NCBI GenBank assembly: GCA_020854815.1
Contig: JAHKLW010000004.1
Location: 1 to 51,864 of the forward strand
Reading direction: 5' to 3'
DNA: 51,864 bases
From: Methanofastidiosum sp.
Lineage (GTDB): Archaea > Methanobacteriota_B > Thermococci > Methanofastidiosales > Methanofastidiosaceae
Shown here: positions 18,192 to 27,552 of the stretch, piece by piece
Position numbering within the stretch: the stretch's first letter is position 1
Layout of the letters: each line of letters begins with the position of its first letter
Made by a program: the position numbers and the translations under genes
The notes under the pieces: generated by a model
The model's input: the letters and a program-made list of their open reading frames with translations, nothing else
What the model was told of the DNA's origin: nothing
Database searches by the model: none

Positions 18192-18319
18192 ATATTAATT
18201 AATCTTTTTTGATAAATTTAAATTTAAATTAATATAATGTAATGATTCTTATAATAGATACGTGCTAACCGAAAACTATTTTAAGAATATATTCTTTATA
18301 TGAAAATGGAGGGCTTTTA

Positions 18320-18721
18320 TTGCCAGAAAAAAAATTGAGAATATTAATAGCAAAACCTGGGCTTGATGGCCACGATAGAGGGGCAAAGGTAGTTGCTAGA
18401 GCTTTGAGGGACGCAGGAATGGAAGTAATTTACACTGGACTCAGACAGACTCCCGAAAGCATTGTCGAAACAGCATTGCAAGAGGATGTGGATGTCATAG
18501 GGCTTAGTATTTTATCAGGGGCACACAATCACCTGTTTAAAAAGGTTATAGATCTCCTAAAGGAAGAAGGTGCAGAAGATATTCCTATTTTTGGTGGTGG
18601 CATAATACCTGAAGATGACATGCCTTACCTTAAGGGTATCGGCGTGAAAAAAATATTTGGGCCTGGGACTAATACTGGGGACATTGTCACATATATTAAA
18701 GAAATGACGAATAAATTTTAA
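18320..18721 (+). CDS. mcmA2: Methylmalonyl-CoA mutase, cobalamin-binding subunit
   Basis: 133 residues forming a single B12-binding Rossmann domain. The base-off signature is [13 protein letters not shown], with the His that ligates cobalt, followed by GLSILSGAH and the [10 protein letters not shown] loop. It interconverts methylmalonyl-CoA and succinyl-CoA together with a separate large catalytic subunit, the split form used by archaea. That large subunit is not in the window. The start is TTG 18320 behind GGAGGG. MeaB and the epimerase follow directly, giving a three-gene operon. Confidence 0.92.
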   Translation: MPEKKLRILIAKPGLDGHDRGAKVVARALRDAGMEVIYTGLRQTPESIVETALQEDVDVIGLSILSGAHNHLFKKVIDLLKEEGAEDIPIFGGGIIPEDDMPYLKGIGVKKIFGPGTNTGDIVTYIKEMTNKF

Positions 18722-18733
18722 AGAGTGCCTAAA

Positions 18734-19687
18734 ATGAACTCCTTGGACGAACTAATTAAAAAGATGATCAAAGGAGATAGAAGAGCACTTGGAAAAATTA
18801 TTACTTTAATGGAAAATGATTCCTCTTCTTCTGCTTATATAATTCCTAAAATACATTATCTGACTGGCAAAGCCCATATTGTAGGAATAACTGGACCTCC
18901 TGGATCTGGCAAAAGTAGCATTGTTGATAAATTAATCTCTTATTATAGAAATGAAGGAAAAAAGGTTGGAGTTGTTGCTATAGATCCTACTAGCCCTTTC
19001 ACTGGAGGGGCTATTCTTGGGGATAGGATAAGGATGAAAAAACACTATACTGACAAAGAAGTTTTTATTAGAAGTATGGCTACTAGAGGAAATCTCGGAG
19101 GATTGTCAGAAGCAACTGGAAACACAATCAAAGCACTAGACGCCTTCGGAAAAGATGTAATTATTATTGAAACTGTTGGCGCAGGGCAGGTAGAAGTTGA
19201 TGTTGTTAAAGTAGCAGATACTGTTGTAGTTGTTTCTGTCCCGAGCATGGGAGATAGTGTCCAAACACTAAAAGCTGGGATTATGGAAATAGGAGACATA
19301 TTTGCTGTTAATAAAGCAGATATTGAAGGTGTTGAGAAGTGCATCATGGAAATCAGAATGATGCTAGAACTTTCAGACAAAGAAGAAGGTTGGAATCCTC
19401 CAATAATGAAAACATTTGGAAATAAAGATGATGGGGCAAATGAGCTTTATGATGAAATTAAGAAACATAATAGTTTTTTATTTGATTCTGGACATCATGA
19501 AAAAAGGAGGATAATAAGAGAGAAAACTGAATTATTTAACATACTCCAGAATCTATTTATTAAAAATCTGTATAGTACGGTCAGTGAAAAAGAAATGGAC
19601 GAGCTTGCAAAAAAGATAGCAAATAGGGAGAAAGATCCTTATATGATTATTGAAGAATTAATTCCTAGATTAAAGAAGTTAATATGA
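18734..19687 (+). CDS. meaB: MeaB/ArgK-type GTPase, methylmalonyl-CoA mutase chaperone
   Basis: G3E-family GTPase that loads and protects B12 on methylmalonyl-CoA mutase. Walker [10 protein letters not shown] begins at residue 54, [19 protein letters not shown] is the family switch region, [12 protein letters not shown] the Walker B region, and NKAD the guanine motif. I place the start at ATG 18734 ([11 protein letters not shown]), as in homologues; an in-frame GTG at 18725 is possible. It follows the B12-binding subunit by about 12 bp, and its last bases overlap the SD region of the epimerase gene. This genetic linkage supports the role. Confidence 0.92.
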   Translation: MNSLDELIKKMIKGDRRALGKIITLMENDSSSSAYIIPKIHYLTGKAHIVGITGPPGSGKSSIVDKLISYYRNEGKKVGVVAIDPTSPFTGGAILGDRIRMKKHYTDKEVFIRSMATRGNLGGLSEATGNTIKALDAFGKDVIIIETVGAGQVEVDVVKVADTVVVVSVPSMGDSVQTLKAGIMEIGDIFAVNKADIEGVEKCIMEIRMMLELSDKEEGWNPPIMKTFGNKDDGANELYDEIKKHNSFLFDSGHHEKRRIIREKTELFNILQNLFIKNLYSTVSEKEMDELAKKIANREKDPYMIIEELIPRLKKLI

Positions 19688-19695
19688 GGTGCATT

Positions 19696-20094
19696 ATGAT
19701 AAAAAAAATAGACCATATTGGTATAGCTGTGAATAATTTAGCAGAATCTTTGAGTTTTTATGAAGATGTTCTTGGATTAAAAGTAGAGGGTATTGAAGAA
19801 GTTCCCGAGCAGAAAGTGAAAGTTGGATTTCTTGACATTGGAGGGGTACATCTAGAGCTTTTAGAATCAACAGAGACTGACGGCCCTGTTGCAAAGTTTA
19901 TAGAAAAAAGGGGAGAAGGTATACATCACATTGCAATTTTAGTTGACAACATAGAAAAGAGCATAGAGATAATGAAAAATAAAGACGTGAAACTTATTGA
20001 TGAAATCCCAAAAAAAGGTGCTGGCGGATCTAAGATGGCCTTTGTACATCCTAAAAGTACACATGGGATATTATTAGAATTATATGAGAAATAG
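19696..20094 (+). CDS. mce: Methylmalonyl-CoA epimerase
   Basis: Glyoxalase/VOC-fold enzyme that converts (S)- and (R)-methylmalonyl-CoA. [20 protein letters not shown] and [19 protein letters not shown] are the two beta-alpha-beta-beta-beta units with metal-ligating His residues. LLELYE supplies the last Glu. 132 residues is normal. The frame is open to 19684, but ATG 19696 has a GAGGTG ribosome site 5 bp upstream. It is the third gene of the methylmalonyl-CoA operon. Confidence 0.92.
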   Translation: MIKKIDHIGIAVNNLAESLSFYEDVLGLKVEGIEEVPEQKVKVGFLDIGGVHLELLESTETDGPVAKFIEKRGEGIHHIAILVDNIEKSIEIMKNKDVKLIDEIPKKGAGGSKMAFVHPKSTHGILLELYEK

Positions 20095-20157
20095 ATTTAA
20101 ATAAAAAGACATATATACTGCATATCGGCATTTTATTATATATTAGGAGGAGTTTAA

Positions 20158-21270
20158 ATGGGCCTTTTTGGTGGTAGTAGTGAAAAAGATGAAAAAATAG
20201 ATGTACTCACGCAGAATATAGAGGAAATTGAAAAGGAAAACAGGGCTCTGAAGATGCAACTTAAAGTTTATGAAGAAGAGTACGAAAACATAGAGATTAT
20301 CAAAGAAAAATTCGAAAAGATAACTAGAGAAAATCAGGACTTCATGTGTAAACTAAAAGAAGCTGAAGATAAGTACAGAGAAGTTGAAGAAAGAACTCAC
20401 GACGTTATATCAGAAATAAGTGAAGAAAGGGACAAATACAAATCTGAACTTAACAATGAAAGATCAAAGGAAATCATTGAAATAAGACAGAAAGAGGAAT
20501 TAATTGAAGATGTTGAGAGAGAGCTTGAAAGAGTAAAGGCAATTAACGAAGAGCTCAATAGGCAGATGGAAGAGACCGAGAGAGGCAAAGTTATAGTTTT
20601 GGACGCCTTTGACAAAGACATTGAGATAAGTGAAGGTGTTATTGTAAAAGGTGGATTAAAAACTAAAGAGAATGTAAAAATAGAAAATGATGCCCTTGTT
20701 AAAGGAGATATTATAGCAGGAAAGAACGTTACTCTTGGTGACAGGACCACTGTACAAGGAGCTGTAAAATGTGATGGATCCCTCATAATGGGAGAAGAAG
20801 CCGAGATTAGAGAAGAGATCTTTGCAGGTAACGCATTTATTTCAAACGGTAGTGTAATACCAGTTTCAATTAAAACTACTGGGGACATTAAAGGTGGAGA
20901 AAGAATAAAAATTGGCGGCGAATTTGTAGCGGGTGGCGACGTATTTCTAGGTTCTGAAGCAGTTATTAAAACAAAACTTGAAGCAAATGGAAATATTTCA
21001 ATTGGTGAGAACAGCAAAATAATGAAAGACCTTATTTCAGATGGAGACGTCATAGTGGGTGCAAACAGTGATGCAAAGACCATTAAAGCAAAAGGAAATG
21101 TCACAATAGGCCATAATTGTAATGTTAGCAAGGTTCTTTCAGACGGCTCAGTTACTTTGATGGATGGAACACATATCAGCGAAGGCATAGAATATAGAGG
21201 TTCAATAAAAATTGGCGGTGGCGTAACTCTGGAAGGAACTATAAGAACAAAAGATAGAGGGGAAATTTAA
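20158..21270 (+). CDS. Bactofilin-like polymer-forming protein with N-terminal coiled coil
   Basis: 370 residues. Residues about 10-150 are a charged coiled coil (Glu/Lys/Arg heptads such as IEEIEKENRALKMQLKVYEE). The remainder, about 155-365, is a run of short turns of the type VKGDIIAG, ITIGENSKI, KGNVTIGHNCNV, typical of the right-handed beta helix in polymer-forming cytoskeletal proteins (DUF583/bactofilin). There is no signal peptide, so it is likely cytoplasmic. The related halofilins shape haloarchaeal cells. A strong AGGAGG precedes ATG 20158. It is a single gene, convergent with the S16 protease. Confidence 0.8.
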   Translation: MGLFGGSSEKDEKIDVLTQNIEEIEKENRALKMQLKVYEEEYENIEIIKEKFEKITRENQDFMCKLKEAEDKYREVEERTHDVISEISEERDKYKSELNNERSKEIIEIRQKEELIEDVERELERVKAINEELNRQMEETERGKVIVLDAFDKDIEISEGVIVKGGLKTKENVKIENDALVKGDIIAGKNVTLGDRTTVQGAVKCDGSLIMGEEAEIREEIFAGNAFISNGSVIPVSIKTTGDIKGGERIKIGGEFVAGGDVFLGSEAVIKTKLEANGNISIGENSKIMKDLISDGDVIVGANSDAKTIKAKGNVTIGHNCNVSKVLSDGSVTLMDGTHISEGIEYRGSIKIGGGVTLEGTIRTKDRGEI

Positions 21271-21279
21271 AAATTTTTT

Positions 21280-23145
21280 TTATCTATAAATTTCTCTTTT
21301 TGTATAAAGTACGGCTATACCGCCAATTATTAATCCTACCAATAATCCTCCAATAAAGTACCCAACAAAATTATAATATTTGGGCGTTATCAAAGTTGGA
21401 GATTTATCAATTTGCACTTCTTGAGGTGTAGAAGCTTCATCCAGTGGCTCTAGATACCTTAGTGCAAAGGCAACGCCTTTGGAATATTTATACAAAATTA
21501 TTGAACCTATCTTATCAGATTCTTCAAATGTAGATGCGTATTCAAAGTAACTTTCAGCCATCAAAGGTTCTCCACCGTCTTTTCTTGCAAGGTAAATTGC
21601 ACCTCTAGCTTGTTCCTTTGCCCTTTCAAGTCTTTGTTTTATCACATCTTCTCCTGAAGACCATAACTCAATTGAAACGCTGGATCTGACCTTACTGTCA
21701 ATAGCATCAAAAATAGCCGCTGCGTATTTACCTTTGGCATATTCGTTTTCAGCTGCTTTTAGTAATTCAGCACTTTGTGTGAGCAAAGAATTCTGGCCAA
21801 CTAATGTTTGGGCATAAACAAGGCTAAGTCTTGCATCTTCAATTCTCTGACTTGCATTGTATTTAATCTGCGATTCTTCAATTATACTTTCACCTTTGGA
21901 ATTTTCTTTACTTACATCCATCCACAGCTTTGCTGTTTTTGCCCTTTCTTGAGCAAAATTTGCATAGTAAATAGCATCATAATACCTCTGATTATAGAAA
22001 TTTTTCCATGCGTCGGCGATTAGACCTTCTGCCTCAATTGCTCTTTTTTCTGAAGCCGCAAGGCATTCAAATGAAGTTATACCTCTAACATTTGCCGATT
22101 CATTTGCTATTAGTAGATTTGCTTCGTCTAGCTCTTTTTGAGCTGCCTCTATCTTTGCTTTGACTATATCTGCGTCCTTATTTACAATGACATCTATCGA
22201 ATCGCTGATATAGTTTAACTGAATTTTAGCATTGAAGATATTGCTCATAGCGCTGTAGTATCTTTTTTCAGCAAGATTCTTTTTGGCGTTATCAATGTTT
22301 AAATTTGCCCTAGTAAGAAAATCGTTCATAGTTTGATATTCCCTATATCCAATAGATTCAGAATTTAGTTTCTGGGTTGTTGCATTCGATAGTTTTTCAA
22401 CTACTACGAATTCAGAAAGTGCTCTATCTTTGACAAAATCAGTATTAACAATAACTTTCGCGGGGGGTCTAACCTCCTGTATCCTATATCCTGTGAAGTA
22501 CCAAAGGGCATCTATTGCATCGTCAACTTCGATTACAGTTATTCCCCAACGACTCTTTGCATGTTCAATGACATTTACAGTGTCAATTTTACCCTCTTCA
22601 ATTATTTGGATAACTGATTGACCGCTTGGGATTAAAAATATCTTTATATCCTTTGCATTTGCACCCATTACTTTCTCCAATATCCCGCCTACTGGGCCCA
22701 CGGTCCCATCGGGATTAATCATCCCTGTCATCATGACGCTTGGCTCAATTTCAAGTCCTTTAATTGAGGCTATTGTAGCTATAGTAAGTGCTGCCCCAGC
22801 TGAAGGACCTCCAATTATGGGGGAATCTGCTCTAATTGTATAAAAATAATCATATTTTGAATGGGGCTCCTTTAATATATCTGAAGCAACTACAGATGCA
22901 AATCTGCATGAAGCTTGAGTATCAAGTTCAGATAGGGGCCAAGTATCAACAAAGACCCTCCCAGTACCGGGTTTTACTAAAACGGTAGCATCGAAAACAG
23001 CACCTTCTAGACCGGAGTCAGTTCTTTTGACTGCAGGTACTTTAATTGTGATAGATTTCCCATTTTCTTCTTGAGATAATAAAACTGGCAAAAAACCAGT
23101 AAATAGCATACTTAGCAATAAAATTGCCAATATTTTTTTATTCAT
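21280..23145 (-). CDS. Membrane-anchored Lon-like serine protease (family S16), no AAA domain
   Basis: 621 residues. An N-terminal signal/anchor segment is followed by a Lon-type proteolytic domain: Ser115 in IIGGPSAGAALT and Lys158 in VGGILEKVMGA. The 43-residue spacing equals that of the Ser-Lys dyad of E. coli Lon. A long helical, Ala/Glu-rich region (about 240-570) made of repeated units such as NAKIQLNYI follows, then a C-terminal transmembrane helix (about 593-615). It lacks an ATPase domain, so it should be ATP-independent and face outward. It is co-transcribed with the upstream single-pass protein (8 bp gap). Confidence 0.85.
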   Translation of the reverse strand: MNKKILAILLLSMLFTGFLPVLLSQEENGKSITIKVPAVKRTDSGLEGAVFDATVLVKPGTGRVFVDTWPLSELDTQASCRFASVVASDILKEPHSKYDYFYTIRADSPIIGGPSAGAALTIATIASIKGLEIEPSVMMTGMINPDGTVGPVGGILEKVMGANAKDIKIFLIPSGQSVIQIIEEGKIDTVNVIEHAKSRWGITVIEVDDAIDALWYFTGYRIQEVRPPAKVIVNTDFVKDRALSEFVVVEKLSNATTQKLNSESIGYREYQTMNDFLTRANLNIDNAKKNLAEKRYYSAMSNIFNAKIQLNYISDSIDVIVNKDADIVKAKIEAAQKELDEANLLIANESANVRGITSFECLAASEKRAIEAEGLIADAWKNFYNQRYYDAIYYANFAQERAKTAKLWMDVSKENSKGESIIEESQIKYNASQRIEDARLSLVYAQTLVGQNSLLTQSAELLKAAENEYAKGKYAAAIFDAIDSKVRSSVSIELWSSGEDVIKQRLERAKEQARGAIYLARKDGGEPLMAESYFEYASTFEESDKIGSIILYKYSKGVAFALRYLEPLDEASTPQEVQIDKSPTLITPKYYNFVGYFIGGLLVGLIIGGIAVLYTKREIYR

Positions 23146-23153
23146 TGAAACAC

Positions 23154-23672
23154 CTAAATATTTTCTAAAAGTTTTTGGATTTTACTATAACAAGCTTCAA
23201 GTTTTTTCCAAGCATTGTCCATGTCAGTTTTTCCGATATTAGGATTTTGGATATTATCAAAATAAAATCTTGTTAAATCTCTATACATCTGACTCATCTT
23301 GAAGTATTCGTGAGCTTTGGCATCTACCAGACTGTTTGTCAAATTGTCGATTTCTATAATAAAGTCTGCCCAATTATTGATTTTTTTTCGCTCTGGAATT
23401 TTTGGTGTTTCAACTACACTCTCGGGTACAGGTTTTGGAGATATGTCATTAATTTGGATTGTGGTATCCTCTTTTTTAATTTCAGGTTCAGGAGTCTTTT
23501 GTTTAGAGAAAAAAGAAGGTTCTTCTTGGGTCTTAATTTCAGGGGGACCATATTTACCTTTCTTCTTTGTGGAAACAAATCTAACAAGGAAAATTAGTAA
23601 TATTAATAAAACAATTAAGGCTGAAAATATTATCATCCAATACTGAGATAGGAGTGTTTCTATAGAAGCCAT
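23154..23672 (-). CDS. Single-pass membrane protein, unknown function, partner of S16 protease
   Basis: 172 residues. A transmembrane helix (about 13-33, WMIIFSALIVLLILLIFLV) is followed by a Pro/Lys/Glu-rich linker and a helical C-terminal domain (about 95-172, with Trp and aromatic residues such as FKMSQMYRDLTRFYFDN). No family is recognised. The gene lies 8 bp before the S16 protease gene on the same strand, so it may recruit or regulate that protease. Orientation of the C-terminal domain is not determined. Confidence 0.7.
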   Translation of the reverse strand: MASIETLLSQYWMIIFSALIVLLILLIFLVRFVSTKKKGKYGPPEIKTQEEPSFFSKQKTPEPEIKKEDTTIQINDISPKPVPESVVETPKIPERKKINNWADFIIEIDNLTNSLVDAKAHEYFKMSQMYRDLTRFYFDNIQNPNIGKTDMDNAWKKLEACYSKIQKLLENI

Positions 23673-23857
23673 TAATAAAAGGAATATAAAATTACTTATA
23701 ACTTTTTCTATAAAATGAAATATTTGTCAGATTGCACAGGAAAAAGACGATTACCGAAATCTTTAAATAGTTTTTTACATTATTATTTTTTAATATAAAT
23801 CAAACTTATGTATAAAGATGATAATCTTTAATAAATAACTGTAATAATGGGATACTT

Positions 23858-25192
23858 ATGTTTAAAATAGATATTTCTTCCTCATATGAAAGATTTGGTC
23901 TAGACAAAAATCCTTTTACGGATCTCTCATCTGAGGCTATAAGAGATATCGAAAAGATTCATGTTTCTCAAGAGGTAGACTCTCGTATTGCCGATATTCT
24001 TTCTGATGTTATCGGAGAAAGTTCAGGTATAGCGCTTTCACTCGTTGGGCCCTTAGGTTCAGGTAAAACTCAGAGATTGAAAGGAGTTCATAAACTCATA
24101 CAGGAATCAGGAGGAATGTCAATCTATCAGAAGATTGACTCAAATGATATAATCAAAGTAACTCTTGATATTTTTTCATATTTTTCTGAATACGAGGATG
24201 AAGAAGAGGTACAACAAATCCATGAAGAAATTGTTGTGCCTGAAGAAACTGCATTCGAAGAAGAAGGATACGAACAGGATTATCAAGAAGAAAAACTTTC
24301 GTTTTTCCAGAAAATAAAGAGATTTTTTTCTGGAGGGCGTAAAGCTGGATCAAGTGTGGAGGAATACGAAGATTCTGAACTTACAAGAGCGAATTATGAC
24401 TCTCAGGACATTGGAAATCAGCTAATAGACTATCTTGGTGAATATAAGAGGTCCGCCCTCATTATTGATGAAATGGAAAACATTTTGACGGCCTCTAATA
24501 CTGACCTTATTCTTTTCTTTGAATTTTTAAGAGAATTCATTAGTAACATGCCAGAATCAAGTGTATTTATCATGGCATGCACCAACAATGCTTATGAAAG
24601 AATAAGAGAAATAAATCCAGCCTTTGTAGCAAGACTCCACAATGAATTGTTCTCTGAACCTCTCTCTGATGAGCGTGCAATAAAACTTGTCCAGAAGAGA
24701 CTTGAATACAACAGAAAAAAATCAATAATAAATCCACTTTACCCCTTTGAAGAAAGTGCCATAGTTCTTGCAAACAGTATGGCAAAAGGAAATCCAAGAG
24801 ATCTACTAAAGTTGCTTCACACCGTTTTGTTTACATCTACGAGAGATAACTTTGTGGAGTTTATAGATGACAGATACCTTGCGAAAGTTTTGACTGGACC
24901 ATCGTCAATTGATGAATACATCAGGAGAGTTCCTTCAGATTTGAGAGAAGATGTCAGAATAATAATTGAAAAGTATGGCGGAGGACCAGTAACATACATC
25001 CAACTTGCAAAGGACACTCAAGAATCAGTAACAAAACAGTATACTAAACTGGAAGAGTTAGTTGCAATGGGTATTCTGACCAGCGAAAAAGGAAAATACC
25101 GAATAAATAATTCTGTTATCCAGATGGTTAGGGCCGCAATTAGAAAAGAAAGTGACAAACCTAAAGAAGGTAAAAAAGAGACAAAAAGGTAA
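23858..25192 (+). CDS. AAA+ ATPase with winged-helix domain (Orc1/Cdc6- or ExeA-like)
   Basis: 444 residues. The N-terminus FGLDKNPFTDLS resembles NPF-type starts of ExeA/Orc-like ATPases. Walker A is GPLGSGKT (64-71), Walker B ALIIDEME (200-207), and sensor-1 is at IMACTNN. C-terminal residues about 355-430 look like a winged helix (YGGGPVTYIQLAKDTQESV). Unusually, an insertion of about 75 residues sits between Walker A and B: acidic (111-146), then the amphipathic LSFFQKIKRFFSGGRK (147-162). It may be a replication/partition ATPase or regulator. It is not a canonical Orc1. It converges with apgM, whose stop abuts it. Confidence 0.7.
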   Translation: MFKIDISSSYERFGLDKNPFTDLSSEAIRDIEKIHVSQEVDSRIADILSDVIGESSGIALSLVGPLGSGKTQRLKGVHKLIQESGGMSIYQKIDSNDIIKVTLDIFSYFSEYEDEEEVQQIHEEIVVPEETAFEEEGYEQDYQEEKLSFFQKIKRFFSGGRKAGSSVEEYEDSELTRANYDSQDIGNQLIDYLGEYKRSALIIDEMENILTASNTDLILFFEFLREFISNMPESSVFIMACTNNAYERIREINPAFVARLHNELFSEPLSDERAIKLVQKRLEYNRKKSIINPLYPFEESAIVLANSMAKGNPRDLLKLLHTVLFTSTRDNFVEFIDDRYLAKVLTGPSSIDEYIRRVPSDLREDVRIIIEKYGGGPVTYIQLAKDTQESVTKQYTKLEELVAMGILTSEKGKYRINNSVIQMVRAAIRKESDKPKEGKKETKR

Positions 25193-26371
25193 TTATTGTT
25201 TCTTTAAAAGTTCTATAAATTCACTTCCATTGATTAAGCCGAATCTACCATTTTTTGCTTCTTTTTCATTGTAATGAGAAGTCTTGTCTTTCTGAATTTT
25301 TTCCGAGTAAACTGCAAATGGTACTGGGTCTGATACATGTGTCTTCAGCTTAATAGGTGTTGGATGATCCGCTACTATACTGATGTTATAGTCAAAGCCT
25401 TTTCCATCAAGTTTATTTAGGATTCTTCCGACAACCATTTTGTCCAGATCTTCAATTGCTTTGATCTTCATTTCAAGGTCTCCGGAGTGCCCTGCTTCGT
25501 CTGGCGCTTCAACATGTATATAGATGAAGTCAATATCTTCTAAGGCTTTTAGAGCGTAATCTGCTTTCCCTTCATAGTTTGTATCAATGAATCCTGTTGC
25601 ACCAGGAACATCGATGACTTTCATTTTTGCGCCATAGCCTATCCCTTTTATCAAGTCAACAGCAGATATTACGCCACCATTCATCCCAAATTTCTGGGAA
25701 AATGGCTCCATTGGTATTTTCTTGCCCTGCCCCCAAAGCCATAACATGTTACCTGGATTCTTACCCTCGGAAATTCTTTTTTTATTGACTGGGTGCTCCA
25801 TTAGTATTTTTTTGGAGTCAAGCATCATCTTGTTCAGTACATCTGCATTTCTACCTTTAATTAAATTATCAGATACTTTTTGCCCAACTACATCGTGCGG
25901 AGGTGTGCAGACAAAGCTATTATCTCCTTTATAGACAAATAGATGCCTGTAACTTACTCCAGGATAAAATTTCCCTACATCAAATGATTTAGAAACTTTT
26001 TTTAGTAGGTCTGTTGATTCGAGTGTTGTGATGTGGCCTGAGGAATAGTCCTTTATAATTCCGTTTTCTTCTGTTATAATATTGCATCTAAATGCTATAT
26101 CGCCTTCTTCAAGTTCAACGCCAATGCTATACGCCTCAAGAGGTCCTCTGCCGGTATAGTACTGTTTAGGATCGTAACCTAAAATTGAAAGATTTGCAAC
26201 GTCTGAGCCAGCTTCAAATCCATTAGGTACTGTTTTTAATTCCCCCATTGCACCTTCCTTTGCAATCATGTTGATATTTGGGATATCAGAAAGTTCAAGT
26301 ACAGTTTTGTTCCCCTTATCTTCGAGAGGATAATCGGCCATTCCGTCTCCGCATACCACTATATATTTCAT
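25193..26371 (-). CDS. apgM: 2,3-bisphosphoglycerate-independent phosphoglycerate mutase, archaeal type
   Basis: Interconverts 3- and 2-phosphoglycerate. The 392-residue protein belongs to the archaeal alkaline-phosphatase-superfamily enzyme. VVCGDGMADYPLEDKGNKT at the N-terminus carries a metal-binding Asp, NLSILGYDP includes the phosphorylated Ser, and VEAPDEAGHSGD and VADHPTPIK supply further Asp/His metal ligands. The start at 26371 has a TATA-like TTTTAAACAATC about 25 bp upstream, so the mRNA is likely leaderless. The gene serves glycolysis/gluconeogenesis, together with the carbohydrate operon at 30.7-33.8 kb. Confidence 0.93.
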   Translation of the reverse strand: MKYIVVCGDGMADYPLEDKGNKTVLELSDIPNINMIAKEGAMGELKTVPNGFEAGSDVANLSILGYDPKQYYTGRGPLEAYSIGVELEEGDIAFRCNIITEENGIIKDYSSGHITTLESTDLLKKVSKSFDVGKFYPGVSYRHLFVYKGDNSFVCTPPHDVVGQKVSDNLIKGRNADVLNKMMLDSKKILMEHPVNKKRISEGKNPGNMLWLWGQGKKIPMEPFSQKFGMNGGVISAVDLIKGIGYGAKMKVIDVPGATGFIDTNYEGKADYALKALEDIDFIYIHVEAPDEAGHSGDLEMKIKAIEDLDKMVVGRILNKLDGKGFDYNISIVADHPTPIKLKTHVSDPVPFAVYSEKIQKDKTSHYNEKEAKNGRFGLINGSEFIELLKKQ

Positions 26372-26403
26372 GTTTCAAATGAATATAGATTGTTTAAAAG
26401 GTT

Positions 26404-27486
26404 TTAGAGAGTTCTAAGATAAGTTTTTAAAAAAATAGGTAGAAAAGTTAATGCTTTTGGATCTTTTATCAATGAGAGAATAGTCTTAGAATGCTCATCA
26501 AAGCTCCCAGTTTCATTAAGAATCTGTTTTTTTGATTTAAGAAAATCAAATATGCTGTTTAGTTCTTTGTCATTTAGACTTTCATACATTTTTCTCAAAA
26601 GTAATCCTCTAGAAATCTCCTTCCCAAGTAAGTTCTTACACTGCAATGGGTAGTCAAAATATCTATCTGAGATTATTGAATTGGCAAGGGCCTCTGCAGC
26701 CAACGCGCCGTAATAAACACCTCCACCAGATAATGGTTTTACCTGGCATGCTGCATCCCCTAAAAGAAAGACTCTGTCCTTGTAGATATCTCCTTTTCCC
26801 ACAGGTATAACGCCGGCTTGAACTTCAATCGGATCTTGCTTTATCCCTATTTCTTTTAAGAATCTAGTAAGTGACTCTTTGGGATTATCTGATACCGTAC
26901 CTATTCTGAATATGCCTTCTCCTTCGGGGATGATCCATGTAAAGAACGGTCTTTGTACGTGGACTTCGACAAGATTCTCTAAATCAAGTTCTGCTCTAGT
27001 TCTAATCTGGTAGCCTTTGTAGTGTTTTATATTGAATTGAAACTCTTGTGATCTAACTTTAGAGGACGGCCCATCTGCACCTATAAGCAAATCGGTGTTG
27101 AATTTACTTTTGTTTGTCTTTATAGTAATAGTCCCGTTATTTCTGTTAAATGATTGAAATTTTTCGTTCAAAGAAACTTCAAGCCTTTTTGAAAGAGACT
27201 GGTCAAAAATAGCTCGGTCAACAACAAAGGATACGCCCTTTCTTTTAAGCTCAAAGGATTCATTGCCAAGAAATATTTTTGCTCCGTCAATCCTGTTTTT
27301 AATAGAATCCTTAAAGTCAAACTCCTTGAAGTGATCAAAAAAGTCTTTTCCTATGAGGCCAGAGCAGGAAATGGGTTTCCCGATAGTCTTGTGCTCTTCA
27401 ATTATTTTTACCTTGTACCCGGCTTTATTGAGATACTGAGAAACAAGTAGCCCCGCCGGTCCTGCGCCAATAACAGTTATATCCAC
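26404..27486 (-). CDS. Geranylgeranyl reductase family flavoprotein
   Basis: 360 residues. N-terminal Rossmann motif VIGAGPAGLLVSQYLNKAG binds FAD, DLLIGADGPSSKVR is the second FAD/NAD motif, and the CSGLIG segment has the Cys found in lipid-reductase members. FLLGDAACQVKPLSGGGVYYG is the third. This family saturates isoprenoid chains of archaeal membrane lipids (digeranylgeranylglycerophospholipid reductase). Assignment to lipids rather than to another isoprenoid rests on family. The start is GTG 27486, with a TATA element (TATTTATAAAC) about 25 bp upstream, suggesting a leaderless mRNA. Confidence 0.82.
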   Translation of the reverse strand: MDITVIGAGPAGLLVSQYLNKAGYKVKIIEEHKTIGKPISCSGLIGKDFFDHFKEFDFKDSIKNRIDGAKIFLGNESFELKRKGVSFVVDRAIFDQSLSKRLEVSLNEKFQSFNRNNGTITIKTNKSKFNTDLLIGADGPSSKVRSQEFQFNIKHYKGYQIRTRAELDLENLVEVHVQRPFFTWIIPEGEGIFRIGTVSDNPKESLTRFLKEIGIKQDPIEVQAGVIPVGKGDIYKDRVFLLGDAACQVKPLSGGGVYYGALAAEALANSIISDRYFDYPLQCKNLLGKEISRGLLLRKMYESLNDKELNSIFDFLKSKKQILNETGSFDEHSKTILSLIKDPKALTFLPIFLKTYLRTL

Positions 27487-27552
27487 AAAATCATCTTTAT
27501 TTTCTTGTTTATAAATAGTTACTAGTTTGTATAAAAAGAAAAATAAAGTAAA

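Noticed and set aside
20397-21188. Long antisense frame (263 codons) opposite the bactofilin-like gene
   Set aside because: It mirrors the regular repeat codons of the real gene, is rich in Ser/Pro/Leu without motifs, and has no ribosome site or promoter.
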